The notes beneath the pieces are model-generated. The model worked only from the letters and a program-made list of their open reading frames with translations. It was not told where the DNA came from and did not search any database. The position numbers were made by a program, and so were the translations under genes. This document shows, piece by piece, positions 37,176-45,769 of a DNA stretch of 64,000 nucleotides. The stretch is from positions 57,323 through 121,322 of the forward strand of contig NZ_JAODOO010000013.1 of assembly GCF_025398335.1 (NCBI RefSeq), written 5' to 3'. The stretch comes from Clostridium sp. CX1 (GTDB lineage: Bacteria > Bacillota > Clostridia > Clostridiales > Clostridiaceae). Positions within the stretch are counted from its first letter, which is position 1. Each line of letters starts with the position of its first letter.

Positions 37176-38459
37176 TCATCCTTTCTTAATTAAACTATTA
37201 ATTGGTATCTTTATAGTAAAAATTGTTTCATTTTTTTCAGTGATAGATTCAACTGTTAATGTGCCATTAAGATTTGCAACTAATTCTTTCACATAAGGCA
37301 GTCCCATGCCTGTTGATGGATTTCCAGATACGTCATACTTGGTAGTGTATCCTGGTTTGAAAATTAATTCCTTTTTCTTTTGGGGTATACCTACACCATT
37401 GTCCCATACTGTAAATTGAACTAAGTGGTCAGTTGTGTCAATGGAAATTTTAATTAAACCTGAATCCACAATAGATTCTACTGCATTAGAGACTAAATTA
37501 TTGATAATAGATAAAACAGTGTAAATATGTAACGGAGGCAGCTGCCCTTGAATATTAGAAATAAATGTAATGTTTTTATTAAGTAACATAGCATAATTTT
37601 TATTTGTTTTAAGGATAATATTGTATATTTTTAATATATCCATATAATCACTAGAACTTTCTGCAGAAATTAATTTATTAAGACCTGCATAAATTCTTTG
37701 GTTGTCTTTTTTGATTTCATGAATTTCACCAGCCAATTGTAATATTTCTTTAGATATCTCTTCTACAACTAAAGGTGAGCTGCTCTTTTCTAGCTTTCTA
37801 TATAAATTATAACATTTTCTTGTTATATCCTCTGAATCTCTGAGGGTTTTCTTCAATTGAATAGATTCTTCATATAAGTTAGAAATAAGAGACAGCATAT
37901 GAATGTTACGTTCTTGGTGCTGTTTAGATTCTAACTTTGCTTCATGTAGTTTTAATACAGTAAAAAAGCTTAGAGCAAAAAAGCTTCGTATAATTGCTAT
38001 AATAATAATCTTACTAAGCATAGGTATAGTGATCAAATTTCCTAAAACAAAGTGTCTAACAGATAACTCAACTATAGCAGAGGTTATTTCAATAAATATA
38101 GACATAAAACCAATAATTAAAGGTTTACTATGAAAGTTATTCACTCTTACAAGGTAAAAGAGACTAGAGTATGTAGCATAATAAAAAGCTGAAGAAAAGT
38201 GAATAATGAAATCATATTCAAATTGAAATCCTTTGTTTACTATCCAATCTAAAGCTATACGGAAAGAGATAACAGAGATTCCAACAATGAATCCAGATAA
38301 AACTAGCCAATATCTCTTTCGAATCCACAGCAAAAAAAAGAAAAAGGCTGTAGTGCCAAAACTAACTCTGAAGGTATCATTAAAAGGGTAGAACTTTAAT
38401 TCACCAGTTAAAGGTACAGTAATTATCATTAAAGCAAGAATGATTAAGTCTTCTTTCAA
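37176..38459 (-). CDS. Sensor histidine kinase, GlnK (YcbA)-like GHKL type
   Basis: About 427 residues. Six membrane segments occupy the first 190 residues, followed by a helical linker and a GHKL ATP-binding domain: NNLVSNAVES (N box), VWDNGVGIP (G1), GMGLPYVKEL (G2). There is no extracellular sensor loop of any size, so it may sense through its membrane part. TTG at 38459 is preferred because AAAGGAG lies ten bases before it; ATG at 38480 would put that site inside the gene. It forms a unit with the GlnL-like regulator. Confidence 0.85.
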   Translation of the reverse strand: MKEDLIILALMIITVPLTGELKFYPFNDTFRVSFGTTAFFFFLLWIRKRYWLVLSGFIVGISVISFRIALDWIVNKGFQFEYDFIIHFSSAFYYATYSSLFYLVRVNNFHSKPLIIGFMSIFIEITSAIVELSVRHFVLGNLITIPMLSKIIIIAIIRSFFALSFFTVLKLHEAKLESKQHQERNIHMLSLISNLYEESIQLKKTLRDSEDITRKCYNLYRKLEKSSSPLVVEEISKEILQLAGEIHEIKKDNQRIYAGLNKLISAESSSDYMDILKIYNIILKTNKNYAMLLNKNITFISNIQGQLPPLHIYTVLSIINNLVSNAVESIVDSGLIKISIDTTDHLVQFTVWDNGVGIPQKKKELIFKPGYTTKYDVSGNPSTGMGLPYVKELVANLNGTLTVESITEKNETIFTIKIPINSLIKKG

Positions 38460-38777
38460 TAGGTCAGCACTCCTTTGCATGTATTATGTAAAAAGTAATT
38501 GGGAAATATCCATAAATCAGAATAACAGAAAATTCAACAATATACTAGTGCTAAATATAATTAAATACTAATCTATAAGTTGAGTGCCGGGTATATCTAC
38601 CAAGGCTAAATAAGAGAATTAGATATTTTATTTATTTCTGAATAATTTTAAGATTAAGTGAAAAGTTGGTTTTATTCTTTAAGTATTTAAAATAAAAAAT
38701 GAGATTTAAGTCAATAGTCTATTAAATGCTAGTTTCCACAATGAATTATTCATTTTTTGAAAAATTTTTATAAGATT

Positions 38778-38793
38778 ATTTGTAGTTTTTTGT
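38778..38793 (+). promoter_or_regulatory. GlnL-type direct repeat upstream of the symporter gene
   Basis: ATTTGT-AGTT-TTTTGT. The GlnL site known in Bacillus subtilis is TTTTGT-N4-TTTTGT, so one base differs. It is 92 bases before the symporter start and overlaps the likely -35 box. Confidence 0.6.
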
Positions 38794-38818
38794 TGGATTT
38801 CATAGTTTGGGTTATAAA
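38790..38818 (+). promoter_or_regulatory. Probable sigma-A promoter of the symporter gene
   Basis: TTGTTG at 38790-38795 and TATAAA at 38813-38818 with a 17-base spacer. The rest of the 426-base gap between the kinase and symporter genes shows only AT-rich sequence and a small GCC/GGC stem near 38588-38608. Confidence 0.5.
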
Positions 38819-38884
38819 ATTTATTCATGATAACAGATCATAAATTTAATTGTATATAGAAAGTAAAAGGAAAGGTGGTACTAT

Positions 38885-40156
38885 ATGAAAAAGTTTAAGT
38901 TTGGTTTAGCAGCACAAATTGTTGTAGGACTTATATTAGGTATTACAGTCGGTGCTGTTTTTTATGGTAATCCAGCGGTAGAAACTTATTTAAAACCTTT
39001 TGGAGATATTTTTCTTCGCTTAATAAAGATGATAGTTGTACCAATCGTATTTTCATCATTAGTTGTAGGTATTGCAGGAGCAGGAGATATTAAGCAGGTT
39101 GGTAAATTAGGTGGGAAGACTATTTTATACTTTGAAATAGTAACTACCGTGGCTATCGTAGTAGGTTTATTAATAGGTAATCTATTCCATCCAGGAACAG
39201 GAATAGATATGAGTTCTCTTACAAAAACCAATATATCTACTTATGTAGATACAGCTGAACAAGTAGGACATCATAGCTTTGCGGATACCTTTATAAACAT
39301 TGTTCCAACAAATATTTTTCAAGCATTAACTAAAGGGGACATGCTTGCTGTAATATTCTTTTCAGTTATCTTTGGATTAGGAGTTGCAGCAATTGGAGAA
39401 AAAGGAAAACCTGTTCTCCAATTCTGTCAGGGAACTGCAGATGCAATGTTCTGGGTAACAAACTTAATTATGAAAACTGCTCCAATCGGTGTATTTTCAT
39501 TAATAGGAGTTACCGTTTCTAAATTTGGATTAAAGTCTTTAATTCCATTAGGAAAACTCGCCATAACTACCTATGGAGCAATGATTTTCTTTGTACTTGT
39601 TGTCCTTGGATTAGTAGGAAAGATTATTGGAACAAGTATAATAAGCATTATAAAAATACTAAAAGAAGAGCTTATTCTTGCTTATAGTACTTCAAGTTCA
39701 GAAACAGTTCTTCCTAAAATCATGGAGAAGATGGAGAAATTCGGATGTCCAAAATCTATTGCAACCTTTGTTGTGCCAACTGGATATTCCTTTAATCTAG
39801 ATGGATCTACATTATATCAAGCAATTGCCGCTATATTTATAGCCCAAATGTATGGAATTCACTTGCCCATTTCAGAGCAAATTAAATTAGTGCTAGTACT
39901 TATGGTAACTTCAAAGGGAATAGCAGGAGTACCAGGGGTATCCTTCGTAGTATTACTGGCTACCTTAGGTTCTGTTGGAATTCCTTTAGAGGGGCTGGCA
40001 TTTATTGCTGGAATAGACCGTATTTTAGATATGGCAAGAACTGCTGTTAACGTAGTTGGTAATTCCCTAGCTGTAGTTGTTATATCTAAGTGGGAAGGTC
40101 AGTATAATAAGATAAAGGGTCAGAAGTACTTAGAAACCTTTGAAAAGGCTGCTTAG
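38885..40156 (+). CDS. gltP: Glutamate/aspartate:cation symporter (DAACS family)
   Basis: A 423-residue transporter of the dicarboxylate/amino acid:cation symporter family. Eight membrane segments and two hairpins; hallmarks are FLRLIKMIVVPIVFSSLV, the serine-rich AYSTSSSETVLPK, NLDGSTLYQA and the C-terminal DRILDMARTAVNVVGNS. It imports glutamate or aspartate with Na+ or H+. Divergent from the GlnK/GlnL-like pair, with a GlnL-type repeat at its promoter, so regulation by them is likely. AAAGGTGG precedes the ATG. The gltP or gltT name is a family-level choice. Confidence 0.93.
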   Translation: MKKFKFGLAAQIVVGLILGITVGAVFYGNPAVETYLKPFGDIFLRLIKMIVVPIVFSSLVVGIAGAGDIKQVGKLGGKTILYFEIVTTVAIVVGLLIGNLFHPGTGIDMSSLTKTNISTYVDTAEQVGHHSFADTFINIVPTNIFQALTKGDMLAVIFFSVIFGLGVAAIGEKGKPVLQFCQGTADAMFWVTNLIMKTAPIGVFSLIGVTVSKFGLKSLIPLGKLAITTYGAMIFFVLVVLGLVGKIIGTSIISIIKILKEELILAYSTSSSETVLPKIMEKMEKFGCPKSIATFVVPTGYSFNLDGSTLYQAIAAIFIAQMYGIHLPISEQIKLVLVLMVTSKGIAGVPGVSFVVLLATLGSVGIPLEGLAFIAGIDRILDMARTAVNVVGNSLAVVVISKWEGQYNKIKGQKYLETFEKAA

Positions 40157-40242
40157 ATAAATATTATTTTATTAGCCAAACTCTATCATTGACTATAATT
40201 TAGTCAATGAATATTCAAATACATGTTATCCCTATATTTGAT

Positions 40243-40277
40243 GACCTTGTTCGATTTAAAGAACAAGGTTATTTTTT
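40243..40277 (+). terminator. Terminator of the symporter gene
   Basis: ACCTTGTTC pairs with GAACAAGGT across GATTTAAA, followed by TATTTTTT. Confidence 0.9.
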
Positions 40278-40439
40278 AAAAAAGTTTTTGTTTTATAAGA
40301 GACTATGCTTTAAGACAAATTGATAGTCAAATAAGTGAAATAAAGTGAAAACTTAACTTTTATAAATAATAAAGGGTTTATCTTTAATTTGTCGAATATA
40401 CTAAACAAGTAGCATTGTTTAATATAGGAGGAATTATTC

Positions 40440-40817
40440 ATGGGTTTATTTGATGGTTTAATGGGAAATGCTTCAGAGGTAAAAATTGAAGAAGTACAAA
40501 GAGAGTTTGAAAATGTGTTAGCACCTTCAGAGAATGTAGAAAAAGCATATAGATTGATTCGTGATATGTTTATTTTTACTAACAAAAGATTGATTTTAGT
40601 TGATAAACAAGGTGTTACTGGAAAAAAGGTTGAATACCATTCAATTCCTTATAAAAGTATTATTCATTTTAGTATTGAAACTGCAGGTAACTTTGATTTA
40701 GATGCAGAGCTTAAGATATGGGTATCAGGAAGTCAGCTTCCTATACAAAAGCAGTTTAACAAGAGTTTAAATATTTATGAAGTACAGAGTGTGCTTGCTG
40801 ATTATGTGTTAAAGTAA
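40440..40817 (+). CDS. PH-domain protein (YvbH-like)
   Basis: A 125-residue single-domain bacterial PH protein: a short helical N terminus (MGLFDGLMGNASEV), then the beta-rich PH fold with YRLIRDMFIFTNKRLILVDKQGVTGKKVEYHSIPYKSI in split form, and a C-terminal helix. The family is common in Firmicutes; its ligand is unknown. Soluble. AGGAGG precedes the ATG. Monocistronic. Confidence 0.9.
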   Translation: MGLFDGLMGNASEVKIEEVQREFENVLAPSENVEKAYRLIRDMFIFTNKRLILVDKQGVTGKKVEYHSIPYKSIIHFSIETAGNFDLDAELKIWVSGSQLPIQKQFNKSLNIYEVQSVLADYVLK

Positions 40818-40828
40818 ATAATTTCTAT

Positions 40829-40857
40829 GAAAAGCCGTTGTCAGCGGCTTTTTTTTA
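40829..40857 (+). terminator. Terminator
   Basis: AAAAGCCG pairs with CGGCTTTT across TTGTCAG, followed by TTTT. Confidence 0.92.
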
Positions 40858-40962
40858 TGATGAAATAAGTAAGGAAGAAAAATACTTCTTTGTAATAAAT
40901 AAAAGATGGAATTTGTGGCAAAATAAAGGAAACATCAATATTATAAAGGGAGTGTGTTGCTC

Positions 40963-42150
40963 GTGAGTTTTAAAATTAATGATAAAGTAACATGGGTAGG
41001 TAAAATAGATTGGGAACTTAGAAAGTTTCATGGAGAGGAGTATTCTACTCACAAGGGTTCCTCTTATAATTCATATTTAATAAGAGACAAAAAAACAGTA
41101 TTAATGGATACAGTATGGCTCCCCTTTGCTAAAGAGTTCATTATCAATCTGAAAAAGGAAATAAACCTAAAAGAAATAGACTACATAATTATGAACCATT
41201 CAGAGCCAGATCATAGTGGAGCTCTTCCAGAGCTTATGAAGGAGATACCAGATGTTCCTATATACTGTACTAAAAATGGTGCTAAATTGCTAAAAGGACA
41301 TTACCATCAGGATTGGAATTTTGTTGAGGTGAAGACAGGGGATACCTTAGACATTGGAGACAGCAAGTTAACCTTTGTTGAGGCAAAAATGCTTCACTGG
41401 CCAGATACAATGTTCACATATATGTCAGAAGAAAATATACTGTTTAGTAACGATGCCTTTGGACAGCACTATGCATCGGAGTATATGTATAATGACCTAG
41501 CAGATACCTGCGAACTGTACCAGCAGGCAATAAAATACTATGCAAATATATTAACTCCTTTTAGTGTTTTTGTGGAAAAGAAAATTAATGAGGTACTGGC
41601 GTTGAATTTACCAGTAGATATGATATGCACCAGCCATGGTGTCATATGGAGAGATAATCCATTAAAAATAGTAAACAAATATTTAGAATGGGCAAAAAAT
41701 TATCAAGAAAATCAGATTACTATTATATATGATAGTATGTGGAATGCCACAAGGAGAATGGCAGAACTAATTGGAGAAGGAATAAAGAAATCTGATAGTA
41801 CTATAAATTTGAAGATATTTAATTCAGCAAAGACTGATAAAAATGATGTGATAACAGAGATTTTCAAATCAAAGGCTATACTTGTTGGATCATCTACAAT
41901 AAATAAAGGCATTCTTTCATCAACTTCAGGAATATTAGAAATGATACGAGGTTTAGGTTTTAAAAATAAAAAAGCAGCAGCCTTTGGAAGCTATGGTTGG
42001 AGTGGAGAGAATATAAAGATGATTACTGAAGATTTGAAAAAGGCAGGCTTTGAGGTAGTTAACGATGGTATAAAGGAATTATGGTATCCTGGTGAGGAAG
42101 AAGAGGATAGATGTAAGAAATTCGGAGAGGATTTTGTTAAAGAATTATAG
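40963..42150 (+). CDS. fprA: Flavodiiron protein (A-type flavoprotein, FprA)
   Basis: A 395-residue protein. The N-terminal metallo-beta-lactamase-like di-iron domain carries NHSEPDHSG (ligands H-x-E-x-D-H) and later LHWPDTMF and TSHG histidines. The C-terminal flavodoxin-like domain (IIYDSMWNATRRMAELI, GSSTINKG) binds FMN. The enzyme reduces O2 to water or NO to N2O in the cytoplasm of anaerobes. GTG at 40963 fits the AAAGGGAG site; GTG at 40954 lies too close to it. It ends in its own terminator, then the DUF362 gene follows. Confidence 0.95.
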   Translation: MSFKINDKVTWVGKIDWELRKFHGEEYSTHKGSSYNSYLIRDKKTVLMDTVWLPFAKEFIINLKKEINLKEIDYIIMNHSEPDHSGALPELMKEIPDVPIYCTKNGAKLLKGHYHQDWNFVEVKTGDTLDIGDSKLTFVEAKMLHWPDTMFTYMSEENILFSNDAFGQHYASEYMYNDLADTCELYQQAIKYYANILTPFSVFVEKKINEVLALNLPVDMICTSHGVIWRDNPLKIVNKYLEWAKNYQENQITIIYDSMWNATRRMAELIGEGIKKSDSTINLKIFNSAKTDKNDVITEIFKSKAILVGSSTINKGILSSTSGILEMIRGLGFKNKKAAAFGSYGWSGENIKMITEDLKKAGFEVVNDGIKELWYPGEEEEDRCKKFGEDFVKEL

Positions 42151-42159
42151 AATTAATAT

Positions 42160-42197
42160 AAAAGTCCTTATAACCTAACTGTAAGGGCTTTTATATT
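42160..42197 (+). terminator. Terminator of fprA
   Basis: AAAAGTCCTTA pairs with TAAGGGCTTTT (with G-T pairs), followed by ATATTG. Confidence 0.8.
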
Positions 42198-42219
42198 GTC
42201 TAATTAGGGGGTACATTTT

Positions 42220-43251
42220 ATGGCAAAGGTATATTTTAAAGAGATAGAGTCTTACTCGAAAACTGCTGAAATAAGCAAGGCAGCTGCAGAGCTTATAAGG
42301 GAACTTGTTGAAAGGGAAGGGATAAGTTTAGAGAAGTTTATACCTTTAAAGGTTCATTTTGGTGAAAAGGGAAACAAGACCTTCATAAAATCAGAAAACT
42401 TTAACGGAATAATAGAGTACTTAAAAGAAAAAGAAATAGAAAGTGCCTTTATCGAGACCAATGTATTATATATGGGAGAAAGGACAACTAAAGCAAAGCA
42501 TATGAAACTAGCAGAGGAACATGGATTCACTCAGCTGCCTGTAATAATAGCAGATGGTGAAAATGGAGAAGCCTATGAAGCTGTAGAGATAAATAAAAAA
42601 CATTTTGAAAAATGTAAGATAGGCAGGGAGATTGCAATACAGAGGCAGCTTATTGTTCTCAGTCATTTTAAAGGACACGGTCTTGCAGGGTTTGGTGGTG
42701 CTATAAAGCAGCTTGCTATGGGCTGTGCCTCTAGAGGAGGAAAGCTTGACCAACATGCTAATTCAAAACCTAAAGTTAATTATTTTAAGTGTAAAGCATG
42801 TAAAATCTGTGCCGCTAACTGTCCAGAAAATGCAATAATTATAGGAACAAAGGCAAAAATAGATAAAAACAAATGTGTAGGCTGTGCAGCCTGTCAGGCT
42901 AGATGTCCTTACGGTGCTATTTCAAATAGCTGGGTTCAATCTCTGTCAAAATCCTTCAATGAAAGGTTAGCAGAATATGCTTATGCCGCTGCAAAGGATA
43001 AAAGGAATGTATATATAACTTTTGCTTTTAATATCACGAGAGGCTGTGATTGTGAAGGACATAGTATGAAGCCAATAGCAAAGGATATAGGAGTATTTGC
43101 TTCAACAGACCCAGTGGCTATAGATAAAGCTTGCTTAGATGCTCTAGATAAGGCATCAGGTAAGACAGTATTTAAAAGAGGAAGAAACACTCTTGAGTAT
43201 GCAGAAAAAATAGGACTAGGAAGTATGGAATATGAATTAGTTCAGATATAA
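42220..43251 (+). CDS. DUF362 protein with two 4Fe-4S clusters
   Basis: A 343-residue cytoplasmic protein. The DUF362 core has FIETNVLYMGERTTKAKH and LSHFKGHGLAGFGGAIKQLAMG in split form. A ferredoxin-like insert at about 187-230 has two CxxCxxCxxxCP motifs (CKACKICAANCP and CVGCAACQARCP) for two 4Fe-4S clusters. The family is common in anaerobes and of unknown reaction. TTAGGGGG precedes the ATG. It follows the flavodiiron gene closely; a shared redox role is possible. Confidence 0.9.
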   Translation: MAKVYFKEIESYSKTAEISKAAAELIRELVEREGISLEKFIPLKVHFGEKGNKTFIKSENFNGIIEYLKEKEIESAFIETNVLYMGERTTKAKHMKLAEEHGFTQLPVIIADGENGEAYEAVEINKKHFEKCKIGREIAIQRQLIVLSHFKGHGLAGFGGAIKQLAMGCASRGGKLDQHANSKPKVNYFKCKACKICAANCPENAIIIGTKAKIDKNKCVGCAACQARCPYGAISNSWVQSLSKSFNERLAEYAYAAAKDKRNVYITFAFNITRGCDCEGHSMKPIAKDIGVFASTDPVAIDKACLDALDKASGKTVFKRGRNTLEYAEKIGLGSMEYELVQI

Positions 43252-43418
43252 TATATTTAGCCACATTAGGAAAAACTCTTGATGTGGTTTTTGATGTAGG
43301 TTAACATTAGAGTAGTTAAATTTACATATAAATAAGGTTGGCAATTTTTTATATTAATGATAGAATGTTATTTGTTGTTTTGAAAACAGAATTATAACAT
43401 AAAGGAAGTGATGTCCAC

Positions 43419-44864
43419 ATGGATTCGAAAAAAAGAAGCATAGTTATAGCTATAATGGTAGCAATGTTTCTTGGTGCTGTAGAAGGAACCGTTGTTACTA
43501 CTGCTGTGCCAACAATAGTAAGAGAATTAAATGGTTTTGAGTTAATAAGCTGGGTTTTCTCTTTATACTTGCTAACATCAGCTATTTCTACACCTATATA
43601 TGGAAAGCTAGCTGACTTATATGGAAGAAAGAATGTTCTTTCCATAGGAATAATAATTTTTCTAATAGGTAGTTCACTATGTGGCTTATCAAGAAGCATG
43701 CATCAGCTGATAGCCTTTCGTGCACTACAGGGACTAGGTGCAGGGGCGATTTTTACTGTAACTTATACTATAGTAGGTGATGTTTTCGATCTTTCAGAGA
43801 GAGCAAAGGTACAAGGCTGGATAAGCAGCACCTGGGGAATAGCTAGTCTTGCAGGACCGTTTTTAGGTGGTTTTTTAATAGATTATCTTTCATGGCATTG
43901 GATTTTCTTTATAAATATACCTTTTGGAATACTGTCTATATGGCTGCTTCAAAGAAATCTAAATGAAAATTTTACAAAGAAAAAATGCAAGATTGATTAT
44001 GCAGGTACTGTAGCTTTATCCAGTGCTATTATATTCCTTTTATATGGTACAATGGCAGGAGGGAAAGGTTCTTTTTCTATAATGATATCTTTAATGGCAA
44101 CGGCTTTAGCCCTAGCAGCCTTCTACTTTATAGAAAAAAGAGCAGAGGAACCTATCATTCCCTTTGAAATTTTCACAAAGACTAATATAATTGTAAATAT
44201 TATTAGCTTTTTAGCTTCAGCGGTATTGATTGCAGCAGATGTTTATATGCCTTTATACATGCAAAATGTTTTAGGGTTTGGAGCAACTATTTCTGGGTTA
44301 TCAATGGCACCTATGTCTGTAACCTGGCTTTTATCTTCAGTGGTTCTTGGTAAAGCTATACCTAAGTATGGAGAAAAAATAGTAATTGGAGTATCTTCTC
44401 TTATTATATTAATAAGCTGTATATTCCTACCAACCTTAGATGTTAACTCATCTCTATTGTTAGTTATAATCTATGTTTCTATAATGGGATTTGGTTTTGG
44501 AGGATGTTTTACAACCTTAACAATAGTAGTACAATCATCTGTAGATTATAGTAAAAGAGGGGCGGCAACGGCTTCTAACTCTCTTGTACGTACATTGGGA
44601 CAGACTATAGGTGTAAGTGTTTTTGGAAGTATGTTTAATTTAAGTATTATTAAATACTTTAGCAAGTTAGGTATCATGGGCATAGATCCGAGTAATCTTT
44701 ACTCTGCATCAAGTGCTAGCACAGGGGTATCTCTTGAACAGATAAAAGCTTCCTTAAACTCAGGACTTCACTTAGTGTTCATAGTATTAATATGTATTAC
44801 TGCAATTAGTTTACTGTTATCTTTTACACTTCCAAGTGGATTAAAGAATGAGGAAGTAGCCTAG
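43419..44864 (+). CDS. MFS multidrug exporter, DHA2 (EmrB/QacA) family
   Basis: A 481-residue transporter with 14 predicted membrane segments. Hallmarks: LDGTVV-like motif seen here as VEGTVVTTAVPTIV, GKLADLYGRKNVL (motif A), and RALQGLGAGAIFTVTYTIVGD (motif C region) with WRWIFFINIP-like WHWIFFINIPFG. The family pumps out drugs in exchange for protons. AAGGAAGTG precedes the ATG. The stop codon is 11 bases from element R. Confidence 0.93.
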   Translation: MDSKKRSIVIAIMVAMFLGAVEGTVVTTAVPTIVRELNGFELISWVFSLYLLTSAISTPIYGKLADLYGRKNVLSIGIIIFLIGSSLCGLSRSMHQLIAFRALQGLGAGAIFTVTYTIVGDVFDLSERAKVQGWISSTWGIASLAGPFLGGFLIDYLSWHWIFFINIPFGILSIWLLQRNLNENFTKKKCKIDYAGTVALSSAIIFLLYGTMAGGKGSFSIMISLMATALALAAFYFIEKRAEEPIIPFEIFTKTNIIVNIISFLASAVLIAADVYMPLYMQNVLGFGATISGLSMAPMSVTWLLSSVVLGKAIPKYGEKIVIGVSSLIILISCIFLPTLDVNSSLLLVIIYVSIMGFGFGGCFTTLTIVVQSSVDYSKRGAATASNSLVRTLGQTIGVSVFGSMFNLSIIKYFSKLGIMGIDPSNLYSASSASTGVSLEQIKASLNSGLHLVFIVLICITAISLLLSFTLPSGLKNEEVA

Positions 44865-44889
44865 CAGATTATTGAGACACAAAGGTGGC

Positions 44890-45138
44890 TTAGCAATTAG
44901 ACTTGGCAGCCTGTGCATATGGGCAGATATATAGTGCTCTGTTAGCCCTCTCATCGACAACAGCCTCTAATGTTGGCTCGATTTTCAAAAAGGTCAAATT
45001 TTTCAATGCATCTCTTCGAGAGCTGAAAAATCTGAATCCTTTTTGAACTCACCAACATAAGAGGCTGTAGTCTTGTTCGAAGCTAACTGCCGCACTATAT
45101 ATCTACCCACACACAGGCTACAAAGTTTTAATTCTTAT
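44890..45138 (+). repeat. Giant hairpin H2 of element R
   Basis: Main helix ACAGCCTCTAATGTTGG with CCAACATAAGAGGCTGT (A-A mismatch kept); inner helices AAAAGG/CCTTTTT-like and TTTTTCA/TGAAAAA; tip TCTC-TTC-GAGA. Confidence 0.75.
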
Positions 45139-45181
45139 TACAAGTTTCCTTTTGTCTAAATAAAATTACCCTTAGATTATA

Positions 45182-45194
45182 GGGCGACAAGCCC
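45182..45194. repeat. Conserved mini-hairpin in middle of element R
   Basis: GGGCGACAAGCCC, the exact complement of the block at 20089-20101, although much of the surrounding middle has diverged. Confidence 0.6.
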
Positions 45195-45489
45195 TTGTGT
45201 TATAAGATTTTTAATAGAATTGCAGAAGAGTTTTTACTAAATAAACAGTTATTTTATCTGTCCGGAGGGACTCTACAAAGTATTTAAGCATAAAAGAATA
45301 AGTGTCATAGCTTGATTAAGAACCTTTCATTTACCAGAATTACAAACTTTAAGTACATAGAGTAGTTATATCTACGCTCCGCATTTTTATTTATAAGTTT
45401 TAACAATTAATCTGACCAATAATACTACTAGCACTTTGGTTTATTAGCTATGCTACCGCATAGATTTTATATGTGATGACGGATATAAT

Positions 45490-45742
45490 AAAACTTTTGG
45501 CTGCACTAAAAACAGGTGTGTAGGTAGAGGTATACTGAGTAGAAAGCTTCGAATAAGGGTTAGAAGGTCTTATGCTAGCGATTTCCAAAATGTTAACGAA
45601 AACTCAGCTTTCGCAGAAAGCATTGAGTTTGAGTTCATTTTCGAAGTTGAGCCAGCATTAGACCTTCTTCCTGAAATGAGGGCTTTCAAGCAGTATACCT
45701 CTATCGGTCACACCGGTGTTCAGTGCACCAAAACTTTTGTGT
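45490..45742 (-). repeat. Giant hairpin H1 of element R
   Basis: Homologous to 19580-19832 on the opposite strand. On the minus strand the helix is AGAAGGTCTAATGCTGG with CTAGCATAAGACCTTCT, and the tip is CTTTC-TGC-GAAAG. Confidence 0.75.
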
Positions 45743-45769
45743 CCCATCATATTTTAAGTGTTATCATTT

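Larger units (their letters stand above)
44876..45743 (-). mobile_element. Non-coding double-hairpin element, copy R
   Basis: This 868-base stretch is the reverse complement of element L at 19579-20415, roughly 85% alike in the hairpins and patchier in the middle. It is bounded by GACACAAAGG on the left and CTTTTGTGTC on the right, a 9-of-10 terminal inverted repeat. No target-site duplication is evident (flanks TATTGA and CCATCA). No frame of 60 codons lies inside. It sits between convergent genes: the MFS exporter ends 11 bases before and the transglutaminase-like gene ends 26 bases after. Together L and R form an inverted pair about 24 kb apart, which could support inversion of the segment between them. 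Confidence 0.7.

Noticed and set aside
38588..38608. GCCGGGTATATCTACCAAGGC as a fourth copy of the small hairpin repeat
   Set aside because: Only a short GCC/GGC stem is shared; the conserved TAAAGAGCGG and GTAGTC blocks are missing.
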